Shown: in pieces, positions 17,861-27,243 of the stretch | Position numbering within the stretch: position 1 is the first letter of the stretch | Layout: each line of letters begins with the position of its first letter | DNA from: Thalassobium sp. | GTDB taxonomy: Bacteria; Pseudomonadota; Gammaproteobacteria; Pseudomonadales; Oceanobacteraceae | NCBI GenBank assembly: GCA_002733205.1 | Contig: NVUW01000005.1 | Span: 343,276 to 407,275, forward strand | Reading direction: 5' to 3' | DNA length: 64,000 nucleotides | Translations under genes and position numbers: made by a program | Notes under the pieces: model-generated | The model's database searches: none | What the model saw: the letters and a program-made list of their open reading frames with translations, nothing else | What the model was told of the DNA's origin: nothing

Positions 17861-17893
17861 CCGGCTGGCGCTGTCAGCCGGGCTTTTGTTCTT
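17861..17893 (+). terminator. Intrinsic terminator after fliK
   Basis: CCGGCTG (17861-17867) and CAGCCGG (17875-17881) form a perfect 7-bp stem with a 7-base loop, followed by GCTTTTGTTCTTT. It isolates fliK from the fliL operon. Confidence 0.75.
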
Positions 17894-18026
17894 TGCCGTT
17901 ATTGCCGTTGCAGGGAACCCCTTCTTACATCGCCGTAATTCCGGCACCCGTGGCAGAACCTTCTAGACTTACAGCAGCTTTTACCGGTTATTGGCCGGAA
18001 TGCGATGGATTTTTGACGAAAATCTA

Positions 18027-18042
18027 TGGCACAGCTATTGCT
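18027..18042 (+). promoter_or_regulatory. Sigma-54 (-24/-12) promoter before fliL
   Basis: TGGCACAGCTATTGCT is a near-perfect match to TGGCACG-N4-TTGC[AT], with GG (18028-18029) and GC (18040-18041) 10 bases apart. It lies 32 bp before the fliL ATG, behind the fliK terminator, and probably drives fliLMNOPQR-flhB. Confidence 0.88.
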
Positions 18043-18073
18043 AAATTGACATCTACTGGGGAGATTTTCCGAC

Positions 18074-18610
18074 ATGGCAGCAGAACAAGATTTGAAACTG
18101 GATGGTGGCAATGCCACAGGCGAAGCACCGGCCGGAGGCAGTAAGAAGAAGCTTATTCTGATTATTGTCGGTGTGGTGTTATTAATTGCAGCGGCCGTCG
18201 GAGCAACGTTGTTTCTGGTGAGCGGCGATGACAGCAGCACCGATGAGGCCAGTACTGACGCGGCAGAAGTGGTCGAAGAAGAGCCATTGTTACCGGCCCA
18301 GTATGTGATTCTTAAGCCCGAATTTGTGGTCAGCTTTCAGGTTGGTTCGCGGCAGCGGTTTTTACAGGTGAGTATCGACGTGATGACGCGCAAACAGGCG
18401 GTTGTTGATGCCCTGACCCTGCATGAACCAATGATTCGTAACGACATTATCCGGGTGATTGGCGAACAGAATTTTGATCGCTTGCGTACCGCAGAAGGGC
18501 GTGTTGAGTTGCAGGATTTATTGCTGCAGCAGATTCGCCAGATTGTACAGCGTGAATCAGGCATAGAGGGTGTAGAAGCTCTCTTATTCACCAATTTTGT
18601 AATGCAGTAA
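18074..18610 (+). CDS. fliL: Flagellar basal body-associated protein FliL
   Basis: A 178-aa single-pass inner-membrane protein that surrounds and supports the stator units. A Lys-rich N-terminal cytoplasmic segment (GGSKKKL) precedes a membrane helix at about 28-49. An acidic periplasmic linker leads to the C-terminal FliL domain, which ends in EALLFTNFVMQ, as is typical. It is the first gene after the sigma-54 promoter at 18027. Confidence 0.95.
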   Translation: MAAEQDLKLDGGNATGEAPAGGSKKKLILIIVGVVLLIAAAVGATLFLVSGDDSSTDEASTDAAEVVEEEPLLPAQYVILKPEFVVSFQVGSRQRFLQVSIDVMTRKQAVVDALTLHEPMIRNDIIRVIGEQNFDRLRTAEGRVELQDLLLQQIRQIVQRESGIEGVEALLFTNFVMQ

Positions 18611-18622
18611 GGGACACATAGC

Positions 18623-19591
18623 GTGCAAGATTTACTGTCGCAAGATGAAATTGATGCGTTATTGCATGGTGTTGATGAAGGCGATATTGAGCCGGAAGAC
18701 GACATTGATGCGGCGGGAGTCAAGGCCTACGACCTGACCAGTAACGACCGCATTGTGCGCGGTCGTATGCCAACACTGGAAATGATTAACGAACGCTTTG
18801 CACGCTATACCCGTATCAGCATGTTTAACTTTTTACGTCGCAGTGCGGATGTTGCCTCCGGCGGCGTACAAATTATGAAGTTTGGTGAGTACGTGCATAC
18901 CCTATACGTACCGACCAGTCTTAATCTTGTAAAAATGCGTCCGTTGCGCGGAACAGCATTATTTATTATGGATGCCAAGCTGGTGTTTAAGCTGGTGGAC
19001 AACTTCTTTGGCGGTGACGGCCGTCATGCAAAAATTGAAGGTCGCGAATTTACACCGACAGAAGTCCGTGTGGTGCAGTTGGTTTTGAGTCAGATGTTCA
19101 ATGACATGATTGAGGCCTGGGGCCCGGTGATGAAACTTGAATTTGAATACGTAGGTTCAGAAGTCAACCCGGCGATGGCCAATATTGTAAGCCCCAGCGA
19201 AGTGGTGGTTGTCAGTACATTTCATATTGAACTGGATGGCGGCGGCGGCGACCTTCATCTGACCATTCCCTATTCCATGATTGAACCGATCCGAGAAGTA
19301 CTGGATGCCGGTGTGCAAAGTGATGTAGACGATGTTGACGAACGTTGGTTGCAGTCATTGCGTGAAGATATTCTTGATGCACGCGTCCCGATACATGGAA
19401 CTCTGGTTGATCGCTATATCACATTGCGTGAAGTTGCCGCACTGAAAGCCGGTGATGTTATTCCCGTCGATCTACCGGAAGAATTTATTTTGCAAGCCAA
19501 TGGAGTGCCGATTTTCCGCGGGAAAATGGGCATCTCCGATGAGAATTTAGCGGTCAAAATTATTGATCAGCTCAAAAGCAGACGGCGCTGA
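18623..19591 (+). CDS. fliM: Flagellar motor switch protein FliM
   Basis: A 322-aa C-ring protein that binds CheY-P. It starts at GTG. The N-terminal CheY-binding peptide LLSQDEIDALLHGV is intact, the middle domain covers about 45-230, and the FliN-like SpoA domain lies at about 245-320. It sits 12 bp after fliL and 12 bp before fliN. Both CheY proteins of the window are potential ligands; which of them binds cannot be told from sequence. Confidence 0.97.
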   Translation: MQDLLSQDEIDALLHGVDEGDIEPEDDIDAAGVKAYDLTSNDRIVRGRMPTLEMINERFARYTRISMFNFLRRSADVASGGVQIMKFGEYVHTLYVPTSLNLVKMRPLRGTALFIMDAKLVFKLVDNFFGGDGRHAKIEGREFTPTEVRVVQLVLSQMFNDMIEAWGPVMKLEFEYVGSEVNPAMANIVSPSEVVVVSTFHIELDGGGGDLHLTIPYSMIEPIREVLDAGVQSDVDDVDERWLQSLREDILDARVPIHGTLVDRYITLREVAALKAGDVIPVDLPEEFILQANGVPIFRGKMGISDENLAVKIIDQLKSRRR

Positions 19592-19603
19592 CAGGAGAGA
19601 AAT

Positions 19604-20125
19604 ATGAGTGATGAAAACGATAAAGACCTGCCGGACGAAGAGTCATCCGGGCTGGATGCGGATTCACTGGCCAATGAAGTGGCTGCCGGAGTCACCGATG
19701 CGGGTGAGGATGAAGCCGGGCTGGCTGATGAATGGGCCGCTGCTATGGAAGAAGCGGGTGAGCTGGACGGTGATGACGATGCCATTGCAGCTGGCGCTGA
19801 TATTCGTCAGGTTGAACTCGATGAGCTGCACGACGAAGGCAAACCCAGTGAAAATAACGGCATAGGTCCGGAATTAGACGTCATTCTTGATATTCCGGTG
19901 CGCATCTCGATGGAAGTCGGTGCGACGCAAATCCCGATCCGGAATTTATTGCAATTAAACCAAGGTTCCGTTGTGGAGCTGGATCGTCTGGCGGGTGAAC
20001 CGCTGGATGTGATGGTAAACGGTACCTTGATTGCCCACGGCGAAGTCGTGATGGTTAACGATAAATTTGGTATCCGCCTGACGGATGTGGTGAGCCAGAG
20101 TGAACGTATTCAACGCCTGCGTTAA
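19604..20125 (+). CDS. fliN: Flagellar motor switch protein FliN
   Basis: A 173-aa C-ring component. Residues 1-80 form a very acidic Asp/Glu/Ala extension, and the SpoA domain fills about 88-170 (DVILDIPVRISMEVGATQIP, LNQGSVVELDRLAGEP, NDKFGIRLTDVVS). The N-terminal extension makes it longer than the E. coli protein (137 aa), but similar extensions occur in related bacteria. The end overlaps fliO by 26 bp. Confidence 0.96.
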   Translation: MSDENDKDLPDEESSGLDADSLANEVAAGVTDAGEDEAGLADEWAAAMEEAGELDGDDDAIAAGADIRQVELDELHDEGKPSENNGIGPELDVILDIPVRISMEVGATQIPIRNLLQLNQGSVVELDRLAGEPLDVMVNGTLIAHGEVVMVNDKFGIRLTDVVSQSERIQRLR

Positions 20126-20519
20126 AACATTCAGTGTGTTGGCGGTATGGTTGATCAGTCCGCTGTCCATCGCTGAGGCGGCCTTACCAGCCGGTCCTGA
20201 TCCCTTATCGTCGGTCGGCAAGGTGGTTATTTTCCTGCTGTTGATTATTGGTATTATTTTATTGCTGGCCTGGCTGGTGAATAAAACCCAGGGACAGCGC
20301 TTGATAGGAAACAACGGCAAACTGAAGATGGTCGCGGTTTTACCTCTGGGTATGAAGGAAAAAATTGCGGTTATCCAGGTTGGCAGCAAACAGCTGCTGG
20401 TGGGGATTACTCCTCAGCAAATCACGACGCTCGCTGAACTGGATGAACCACTGCCGCTTGCTGAGAGTGGTAATACCGTCAGTTTTCAGGATCTGCTGAA
20501 AAAAGCGATACGTTCATGA
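20100..20519 (+). CDS. fliO: Flagellar biosynthesis protein FliO
   Basis: A 139-aa inner-membrane protein that assists assembly of the FliP ring. It begins with GTG inside fliN, has an N-terminal signal-like helix (about 8-28), one strong membrane helix ([19 protein letters not shown], about 42-60) and a cytoplasmic domain with the FliO pattern [20 protein letters not shown]. It overlaps fliP by 4 bp (ATGA). Confidence 0.92.
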   Translation: MNVFNACVKTFSVLAVWLISPLSIAEAALPAGPDPLSSVGKVVIFLLLIIGIILLLAWLVNKTQGQRLIGNNGKLKMVAVLPLGMKEKIAVIQVGSKQLLVGITPQQITTLAELDEPLPLAESGNTVSFQDLLKKAIRS

Positions 20520-21286
20520 ATATACACACAATAATAAAAATATTGATGGGTGGCGGCATGTTGCTGTTGCCGCTGTTGAGTATGGCGGCTGACCCGCAGC
20601 CATCTTACCTGGGAATTCCGGCAGTCGTTTATAAATCGACCGACAGTGGCGGCGAATACAGCGTTACTATCCAGATTCTCGCCATCATGACCATGCTGTC
20701 GGTGTTGCCATCGTTGCTGATTATGATGACATCATTTACCCGTATTATTGTGGTGATGGCCATCCTGCGTCAGGCCATTGGTTTGCAGCAGACACCATCC
20801 AATCAGGTGTTGCTGGGGTTATCGTTGTTTTTGACAATTTTTATCATGATGCCCATTTTCCGCACGATCAATGCCGAAGCTGTACAGCCATATCTGGCTG
20901 AAACCATCACACCATTGGAAGCTGCCGAGCGTGCGATCAAACCATTGCACGAGTTTATGTTGATGCAGACCAGAGAAAACGATCTGCAAATGTTTATGCG
21001 CATCAGTGGTCGTGATGACATTGCCGGGCCGGAGCAAACGCCGATTCATATTCTGATTCCGGCTTTTATTACCAGTGAGTTGAAAACAGCTTTTCAAATT
21101 GGTTTTCTGATCTTTATTCCCTTTTTGATTATTGATTTAGTCGTGGCCAGTATCCTGATGGCGATGGGTATGATGATGTTGTCACCCATTATTATTTCGC
21201 TGCCATTCAAGATTATGTTGTTTGTGCTGATTGATGGCTGGGTATTGATTATGGGTACGATGGCAAACAGCTTCGGAACACTTTAG
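20516..21286 (+). CDS. fliP: Flagellar export gate protein FliP
   Basis: A 256-aa core subunit of the FliP5-FliQ4-FliR1 export gate. It has a cleavable signal sequence (about 1-24) and four membrane segments, with conserved stretches [18 protein letters not shown] and [20 protein letters not shown]. It starts in an ATGA overlap with fliO and is 8 bp before fliQ. Confidence 0.97.
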   Translation: MNIHTIIKILMGGGMLLLPLLSMAADPQPSYLGIPAVVYKSTDSGGEYSVTIQILAIMTMLSVLPSLLIMMTSFTRIIVVMAILRQAIGLQQTPSNQVLLGLSLFLTIFIMMPIFRTINAEAVQPYLAETITPLEAAERAIKPLHEFMLMQTRENDLQMFMRISGRDDIAGPEQTPIHILIPAFITSELKTAFQIGFLIFIPFLIIDLVVASILMAMGMMMLSPIIISLPFKIMLFVLIDGWVLIMGTMANSFGTL

Positions 21287-21294
21287 GGGGTACC

Positions 21295-21564
21295 ATGACA
21301 CCATCAGAAATTGGCGATTTATTCACACACGCTCTTTATTTGGTGCTGGCTATTGTTATGGCGATGATTATTCCCAGTCTGATTGTGGGGCTGGTGGTCA
21401 GTACCTTTCAGGCGGCGACACAGATCAACGAACAGACTCTGAGCTTTCTTCCGCGTCTGGTGGTGACCCTGCTGGCAATTATTGCGTTTGGCCCCTGGGC
21501 GGTAAATGCGGTGATCGACTTTACTAAAGAAATTTATACCAACATTCCCTTTATTATCGGATAA
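21295..21564 (+). CDS. fliQ: Flagellar export gate protein FliQ
   Basis: An 89-aa protein with two membrane helices and the family core IVGLVVSTFQAATQINEQTL. It has the family's standard length and has AGGGGG before the ATG. It lies 3 bp from fliR. Confidence 0.97.
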   Translation: MTPSEIGDLFTHALYLVLAIVMAMIIPSLIVGLVVSTFQAATQINEQTLSFLPRLVVTLLAIIAFGPWAVNAVIDFTKEIYTNIPFIIG

Positions 21565-21567
21565 CTT

Positions 21568-22347
21568 GTGCTGGAACTGGATGCTCTGGAAGTCAGTCAC
21601 TGGGTAAGCCGGTATATTTATCCCTTCGCCCGGATTTCCGGTTTGCTGATGGTTATGCCGTTGATCGGTACCCGTATGGTATCGCAACGTATTCGGCTGA
21701 TTCTGGCGGTTACCATTACGCTGGTGGTGGTTCCTGTACTGCCTCCTTTTGTCAAAGTAGACGCACTCTCACTGGCTTCCCTGATTATTATTCTGCAGCA
21801 ACTTCTGATCGGCATTCTTCTTGGCTTTGTCGTGGAATTGCTGACGCAGGTGTTTGTGATTGCCGGGCAGCTGATTGCGATGCAAACCGGTTTGGGTATT
21901 GCGACAACGGTTGATCCGTCACAAGGTGCATCGGTGGTTGTGATCAGCCAATGGTTATTATTTATGATCAGTCTGGTGTTTCTGTCATTAAATGGTCACC
22001 TGGTACTTATCGAAATATTGATCGACAGTTTTTATACCATGCCGATAGGCTTTGATGGCTGGACACAAAAAGAATTGGGCTTAGTCGTCACATGGAGTGG
22101 CTGGATGTTTGCCGCAGCGCTGGTTATCTCATTGCCGGCGATGACCGCCTTGCTGATCGTTAACCTCGCTTTTGGGGTTATGACCCGTGCAGCGCCACAG
22201 CTGAATATTTTTGCGCTGGGTTTTCCGGTAACGATGATTGTTGGTTTATTTATTTTGTGGCTGAGCATGGGAGAGATGGCACAAAGTTTTCAAGGCTACA
22301 TGGATACCTTGTTTGAATTCATCAAAAAACTGACGGAGATGACCTGA
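21568..22347 (+). CDS. fliR: Flagellar export gate protein FliR
   Basis: A 259-aa multi-pass membrane protein, the single-copy subunit of the export gate. It starts at GTG (MLELDALEV...), 3 bp after fliQ. The conserved FliR core is present (SQRIRLILAVTITLVVVPVL, GLGIATTVDPSQGA and MTRAAPQLNIFALGFP). It is followed after 1 bp by flhB. Confidence 0.96.
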   Translation: MLELDALEVSHWVSRYIYPFARISGLLMVMPLIGTRMVSQRIRLILAVTITLVVVPVLPPFVKVDALSLASLIIILQQLLIGILLGFVVELLTQVFVIAGQLIAMQTGLGIATTVDPSQGASVVVISQWLLFMISLVFLSLNGHLVLIEILIDSFYTMPIGFDGWTQKELGLVVTWSGWMFAAALVISLPAMTALLIVNLAFGVMTRAAPQLNIFALGFPVTMIVGLFILWLSMGEMAQSFQGYMDTLFEFIKKLTEMT

Positions 22348-22348
22348 T

Positions 22349-23491
22349 ATGGCGGAAGATTCCGGTCAGGAAAAAAGTGAAGAGCCCACCGCGCGAAGGT
22401 TAGAAAAAGCGCGTGAAGAGGGCCAGACTCCCCGTTCAAAAGAATTAAACACCACCATGGTATTGTTGCTGGGGGCCCTGGGCCTGCTGGCATTCGGGCC
22501 GTGGATGGCTGAGCACGTGAATCATATTGCCCGTTTCAGTTTTGCCCTTGAGCGTGATGCCGCCTTTGATCAGAGCATTATGTATGCTCACCTGGGTGCC
22601 TCTCTGTGGCAGGCGACTCTGGCTCTTGCACCCTGGTTGTTGTTGGTTTTATTTGCCGCGCTTCTTGGTCCGCTAGGGGTTGGCGGCTGGATCTTTTCGA
22701 CTAAAGCGCTGGCGCCGAAAATGAACCGTCTGAATCCGTTCAGTGGTCTGAAACGCATGTTCTCGGCCAATTCTCTGGTGGAATTGCTGAAATCCTGGGC
22801 CAAAGTGCTGGTGGTGGGACTGGTGGCCTGGCTGGTGCTGAACGCTTATTTTGAAGATGCCATGTTGCTGCAGCATAAAGACACCGAGCCTGCTGTCCGT
22901 GGTGCTGTGCATATTATTATCTGGAGCGTCATTTTTCTGTGTTTATCGACTGCCGTCATCGCCATTATTGACGTGCCGTGGCAGATATACAGTCATACCA
23001 AAAAACTGCGTATGACCATGCAGGAAATTAAAGACGAATACAAAGAAAGCGAAGGGCGTCCTGAGGTCAAAGGTCGAATCCGTCAGCTGCAGCGCGAAGC
23101 ATCACAACGGCGCATGATGGCTGATGTGCCGACGGCGGATGTGGTCATTACTAACCCGACGCATTTTGCCGTGGCCCTGCGTTACGAGTCTGAATTGATG
23201 CGGGCACCGACTTTGGTAGCAAAAGGCTCTGATCAGGTCGCGATGAAAATCCGCGAAATTGCTAAAGAAAATAACGTGGCACAAATGCAGGCGCCACCTC
23301 TGGCGCGTGCGTTGTACACCCACGGCAAAATTGGTGAAGAAATTCCGGAAGGTTTGTATGTCGCGGTGGCTCAGGTGCTTGCATACATTTACCAGATGGA
23401 TCTGTACGTTAAAGGTCGTGGTCCTAAACCGGAGCGTAAGCCGGATATGCCGATTCCGCGTGACCTGCGGGTTGATCCTGAGCCGCAGTAA
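22349..23491 (+). CDS. flhB: Flagellar export switch protein FlhB
   Basis: A 380-aa membrane protein that changes export specificity when the hook is complete. The N-terminal cytoplasmic segment (EKSEEPTARRLEKAREEGQ) precedes four membrane helices (about 35-210). The autocleavage motif NPTH lies at 269-272 (VVITNPTHFAVAL), exactly where E. coli FlhB has it. The last gene before the terminator at 23499. Confidence 0.97.
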   Translation: MAEDSGQEKSEEPTARRLEKAREEGQTPRSKELNTTMVLLLGALGLLAFGPWMAEHVNHIARFSFALERDAAFDQSIMYAHLGASLWQATLALAPWLLLVLFAALLGPLGVGGWIFSTKALAPKMNRLNPFSGLKRMFSANSLVELLKSWAKVLVVGLVAWLVLNAYFEDAMLLQHKDTEPAVRGAVHIIIWSVIFLCLSTAVIAIIDVPWQIYSHTKKLRMTMQEIKDEYKESEGRPEVKGRIRQLQREASQRRMMADVPTADVVITNPTHFAVALRYESELMRAPTLVAKGSDQVAMKIREIAKENNVAQMQAPPLARALYTHGKIGEEIPEGLYVAVAQVLAYIYQMDLYVKGRGPKPERKPDMPIPRDLRVDPEPQ

Positions 23492-23498
23492 CTCCCCT

Positions 23499-23523
23499 AA
23501 GCCGGTTTTTACCGGCTTTTTTA
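23499..23523 (+). terminator. Intrinsic terminator after flhB
   Basis: AAGCCGGT (23499-23506) and ACCGGCTT (23511-23518) pair over a TTTT loop and run into TTTTTTA. It ends the fliL-flhB operon 8 bp after the flhB stop. Confidence 0.9.
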
Positions 23524-23550
23524 TTGATATTTTTCAATCACGCTGAAAGT

Positions 23551-23566
23551 AGGAAAGCTTTTTGCA
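23551..23566 (+). promoter_or_regulatory. Sigma-54 (-24/-12) promoter before flhA
   Basis: AGGAAAGCTTTTTGCA has GG (23552-23553) and GC (23564-23565) 10 bases apart and a perfect TTGCA -12 element. The -24 half is weaker than consensus. It lies 40 bp before the flhA ATG and just after the flhB terminator; flhA also has an RpoN promoter in Pseudomonas-type genomes. Confidence 0.72.
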
Positions 23567-23605
23567 AAGACATCTTCCAGTGATGTTTTTCTGACGGATG
23601 TTGTC

Positions 23606-25804
23606 ATGGCGGTAGCCTCAAAAGATCAGGTGATGGGTCAGCTCAAAGGCGGTATGTCGCTGCTGGCGCAGGGTAACTTAAGTATTCCTGTCATGCTGCT
23701 GGTGTTGCTGGGCATGATGACGCTGCCGTTGCCGCCATTTTTATTGGATACGTTTTTTACCTTCAATATTGCATTATCCATCGTAGTGTTGCTGGTCAGT
23801 GTGTACGCCCGGCGGCCGCTGGATTTTGCGATTTTCCCTACTATTTTGCTGGTTGCAACGTTGCTGCGCCTGGCGTTGAACGTTGCTTCGACGCGGGTTG
23901 TACTGCTTTATGGGCATGAAGGGGGGGACTCTGCAGGTAAGGTAATCGAAGCGTTTGGTGAAGTGCTGATCGGTGGTAACTATGCCGTGGGTCTGGTGGT
24001 CTTCATGATTCTGATGATCATTAACTTTGTGGTGGTAACCAAAGGTGCTGGCCGGGTGTCAGAAGTCAGCGCGCGCTTTACTCTGGATGCTATGCCAGGT
24101 AAGCAAATGGCGATTGATGCGGATCTGAATGCCGGACTTATTGACGCAGACCAGGCGAAAACCCGCCGCGCGGACGTAGCCGCCGAGGCAGACTTCTACG
24201 GTTCTATGGATGGTGCCAGTAAGTTCGTTAAAGGCGATGCCGTTGCCGGTATCTTAATTCTGATCATCAACGTTGTCGGTGGTTTCGGTATTGGTATGGC
24301 GCAGCATGGTCTGAGTTTTGGCGATGCGGTGTCTGCTTATACCTTGCTGGCCATTGGTGATGGTCTGGTCGCTCAGATTCCGTCGCTGCTGCTGTCCACT
24401 GCAACCGCCATTATGGTGACCCGTAATGGTGGCGATGAAGACATGGGGCAGCAGGTTTTTGGCCAGATGTTTGCGTCATCCCGCGCTCTGGCTGTAGCGG
24501 CCGGCCTGATGTTTATGATGGGTATTGTGCCCGGCATGCCACACGGTGTGTTTCTCGGTGCGGCTTTGATTGCTGCCAGCGTCGCCTACTTTATTCACTG
24601 GCGTAAAGACGGCGGCAAGTTTGGTGATGCCATTGCCCAGCGAATCGGTGCTCAGCCGAAAGCCGCTGCGGCATTGCCGGCTGGCAGTGGTAATGCGTTG
24701 GCGGCACCGAAAGAAAAAGCCGAAGCGGCCATTAAACAAATGGAAGTCAAAGAGCTGGGCTGGGACGACGTCGAGCCGGTTGACCGCGTTGGTCTCGAAG
24801 TGGGTTACCGTCTGATCCCGCTGGTGGATAAAAATCAGGGCGGACAGCTGCTGAACCGTATCAAGGGTGTGCGGCGCAAATTATCCCAGGAAATGGGTTT
24901 TCTGATGCCCTCGGTGCATATCCGCGACAACCTGGATCTGCTGCCTAATCAATACCGTATTACGCTGATGGGTGTGACTCTGGCAGAGGCCGAAATTTAT
25001 CCGGAGCGGGAAATGGCGATTAATCCAGGTCAGGTGTTCGGTAAAATCGAAGGTTTGGCATCCAAAGATCCGGCGTTTGGTCTGGATGCCTTCTGGATTG
25101 ATGCCACACAAAAAGACCGTGCCCAAACCCTTGGTTATACCGTGGTTGATGCCAGCACCGTGGTTGCCACACACCTTAATCAGAAATTGCAGCGCCACGC
25201 GCATGAATTACTCGGCCATGAAGATGTTCAGCAGTTGGTGGATATGCTGGCCAAAGCATCACCGAAACTGGCTGAAGAACTGGTGCCTAATACGCTGAGC
25301 ATCACCCAATTACTGGCTGTTTTGCAAAACCTGCTGCGTGAACATGTGCCTATCCGTGATATGCGCTCCATTGCCGAGTCTTTGGCGAATAGTGGCAGTG
25401 CGAGTCAAGATACCGCCGCTATGACGGCCGCTGCACGCCTTGCCTTGAGCCGCATGATCGTCCAGAACATCTTTGGTAATGCGGATGAACTGGTGGTTAT
25501 GACCTTGGACCCAGGTCTGGAACAGTTGTTGCTTAAAACCCTTCAGCAAAGCGGACAGCAGGCCGGACAGTACGGCCTGGTACTGGAGCCGGGCATGGCC
25601 GACACGTTACAGCGCTCTCTGGCTGAAGCAGTTCAGGCGCAGGAAATGGCAGGTAATCCGGCAGTGTTGCTGGTTACCAGTCAGTTGCGCGCAGCGATGG
25701 CTCAGTTCGTACGCAACAGCATCGAACAACTGCAGGTGTTGGCGTACCAGGAAGTTCCGGATAACAAGAGTATTACCATTGTCGCCAGTATTGGCGGCAA
25801 ATAG
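23606..25804 (+). CDS. flhA: Flagellar export gate protein FlhA
   Basis: A 732-aa export-gate protein. About eight membrane helices fill residues 20-330, interrupted by the conserved FHIPEP-family loop (KGAGRVSEVSARFTLDAMPG, near 150-170). The large cytoplasmic domain (about 380-732) forms the nonameric ring that receives substrates and chaperones. Length is close to other gammaproteobacterial FlhA proteins (about 690-710). It begins the flhA-flhF-fleN-fliA operon. Confidence 0.97.
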   Translation: MAVASKDQVMGQLKGGMSLLAQGNLSIPVMLLVLLGMMTLPLPPFLLDTFFTFNIALSIVVLLVSVYARRPLDFAIFPTILLVATLLRLALNVASTRVVLLYGHEGGDSAGKVIEAFGEVLIGGNYAVGLVVFMILMIINFVVVTKGAGRVSEVSARFTLDAMPGKQMAIDADLNAGLIDADQAKTRRADVAAEADFYGSMDGASKFVKGDAVAGILILIINVVGGFGIGMAQHGLSFGDAVSAYTLLAIGDGLVAQIPSLLLSTATAIMVTRNGGDEDMGQQVFGQMFASSRALAVAAGLMFMMGIVPGMPHGVFLGAALIAASVAYFIHWRKDGGKFGDAIAQRIGAQPKAAAALPAGSGNALAAPKEKAEAAIKQMEVKELGWDDVEPVDRVGLEVGYRLIPLVDKNQGGQLLNRIKGVRRKLSQEMGFLMPSVHIRDNLDLLPNQYRITLMGVTLAEAEIYPEREMAINPGQVFGKIEGLASKDPAFGLDAFWIDATQKDRAQTLGYTVVDASTVVATHLNQKLQRHAHELLGHEDVQQLVDMLAKASPKLAEELVPNTLSITQLLAVLQNLLREHVPIRDMRSIAESLANSGSASQDTAAMTAAARLALSRMIVQNIFGNADELVVMTLDPGLEQLLLKTLQQSGQQAGQYGLVLEPGMADTLQRSLAEAVQAQEMAGNPAVLLVTSQLRAAMAQFVRNSIEQLQVLAYQEVPDNKSITIVASIGGK

Positions 25805-25830
25805 GGTCCTTACGATAGCGAGTGCTGACT

Positions 25831-27237
25831 ATGAAAGTGAAACGCTTCACCGCAGCCAATATGCAGCAGGCTCTGCGTCTGGTCTCTCAGGAACTGGGAG
25901 CGGATGCGGTGATTCTGTCGAGCAAGAAAGTGTCAGTGGGTTTCGAGGTAGTGGCCGCGCTGGATTATCAGCCTGGCCATGAGCAGGACCGTCCTGAAAT
26001 TGAACGCCAGTTACGCTTGCAGCAGGAGCTGGAAGACGCCAGGTCGGCTTCCCGTGAACCTCAGCCGGCATTAAAAAAACGCGATGAGCGTTATGAAGAA
26101 CGCATGGCCTTTGCCGGGCAGGGTGACCTGTCCAGCAAAGAGTCTCTGTCGGCGGTGTTAAGCGGTCTGAAAAACGATGACTTCAGCCGTAGCAATACCG
26201 TCACACCCGCAAGAAGTCCGGCTCCGGAAGAAACAGGCCGCAGCGCCGCAGAAGACGCGATGCTGCAACGGCGTGTTGAACAGGGCGAGGAGCGATACAA
26301 CAGCGTCATTCAACAAATGAGTGGCGAACTGCGTGATCTGAAAGACTGGATGGTCAGTCATCAGGGCAGTGCCTGGGATACCCGGCGGCCACTGACCTGG
26401 CAGCAATCACAGTTATGGCAGCGCTGTCAGGATGTAGGCCTGGAAGCAGCTTGGGCGGACAGAGTCGCCAGCCGTATTGACGGTGATGTTCCTCTGGAAG
26501 ATGCCTGGAATAAAGCGCTGAAACTGATCGCGTCAGATTTACCCGTGGCGCCCAATGGTTTATTGGATCGCGGTGGAATTTATGCCCTGGTCGGCCCGAC
26601 CGGTGCGGGTAAAACCACCACCATTGGCAAGCTGGCAGCCCAGTTTGTCATCCGCCATGGGGCAGAATCGGTGGCATTGATCACCCTCGATAACTACCGC
26701 GTGGCGGCACATGATCAGCTCCGCACCTTTTCGCGGATTCTGGGAGTGGCGCTGCATGTAGTGCCGGTGAACGGTGATCTGAATAAAGTGCTGGATAGCG
26801 TACGCGACAAAAAACTGGTGCTGGTCGACAGCGCGGGATTGGCCAGTCAGGATCCACATTTTTCCGTGCAGTTGTCTATGCTTAAACAAGCCGGTGCGCG
26901 CTTGAAAAAGCTGCTGGTATTACCCTTGACCAGTCAGGGACGTTGCCTGCAGGAAAATTACGAACATTTTAAAGCAGCAGGGTTGGCGGGTTGCGTATTC
27001 ACCAAACTGGATGAGTGTTTCAGTCTTGGGCCCGCTATGAGTATCTCGGCACTGACTCAGTTGCCGGTCACCCTGGTGACAGATGGACCGCACATCCCCG
27101 ATGATGTGCATTATCCGGATGCTGACAAACTGGTGAAACTGGCGGAACAGATGGCGCGTATGGCGCGCACCCGCTGGCAGGCCGCCGAAGCGATGAGCTT
27201 CGCCACTCAGCATTCCAGTATTCAACACGGAGTATAA
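25831..27237 (+). CDS. flhF: Polar-flagellum placement GTPase FlhF
   Basis: FlhF (468 aa from this start) is an SRP-type GTPase that sets where the polar flagellum forms. The B region (1-about 170) is variable; the NG domain carries P-loop GPTGAGKTT at 255-263, DTAG-like motif LVDSAGLA near 330 and TKLDE near 390. I choose the ATG at 25831 (MKVKRFTAANMQQAL), which matches the usual FlhF start; a GTG at 25822 in the same frame is possible. It lies 26 bp after flhA and 6 bp before fleN. Confidence 0.95.
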   Translation: MKVKRFTAANMQQALRLVSQELGADAVILSSKKVSVGFEVVAALDYQPGHEQDRPEIERQLRLQQELEDARSASREPQPALKKRDERYEERMAFAGQGDLSSKESLSAVLSGLKNDDFSRSNTVTPARSPAPEETGRSAAEDAMLQRRVEQGEERYNSVIQQMSGELRDLKDWMVSHQGSAWDTRRPLTWQQSQLWQRCQDVGLEAAWADRVASRIDGDVPLEDAWNKALKLIASDLPVAPNGLLDRGGIYALVGPTGAGKTTTIGKLAAQFVIRHGAESVALITLDNYRVAAHDQLRTFSRILGVALHVVPVNGDLNKVLDSVRDKKLVLVDSAGLASQDPHFSVQLSMLKQAGARLKKLLVLPLTSQGRCLQENYEHFKAAGLAGCVFTKLDECFSLGPAMSISALTQLPVTLVTDGPHIPDDVHYPDADKLVKLAEQMARMARTRWQAAEAMSFATQHSSIQHGV

Positions 27238-27243
27238 CGACTA

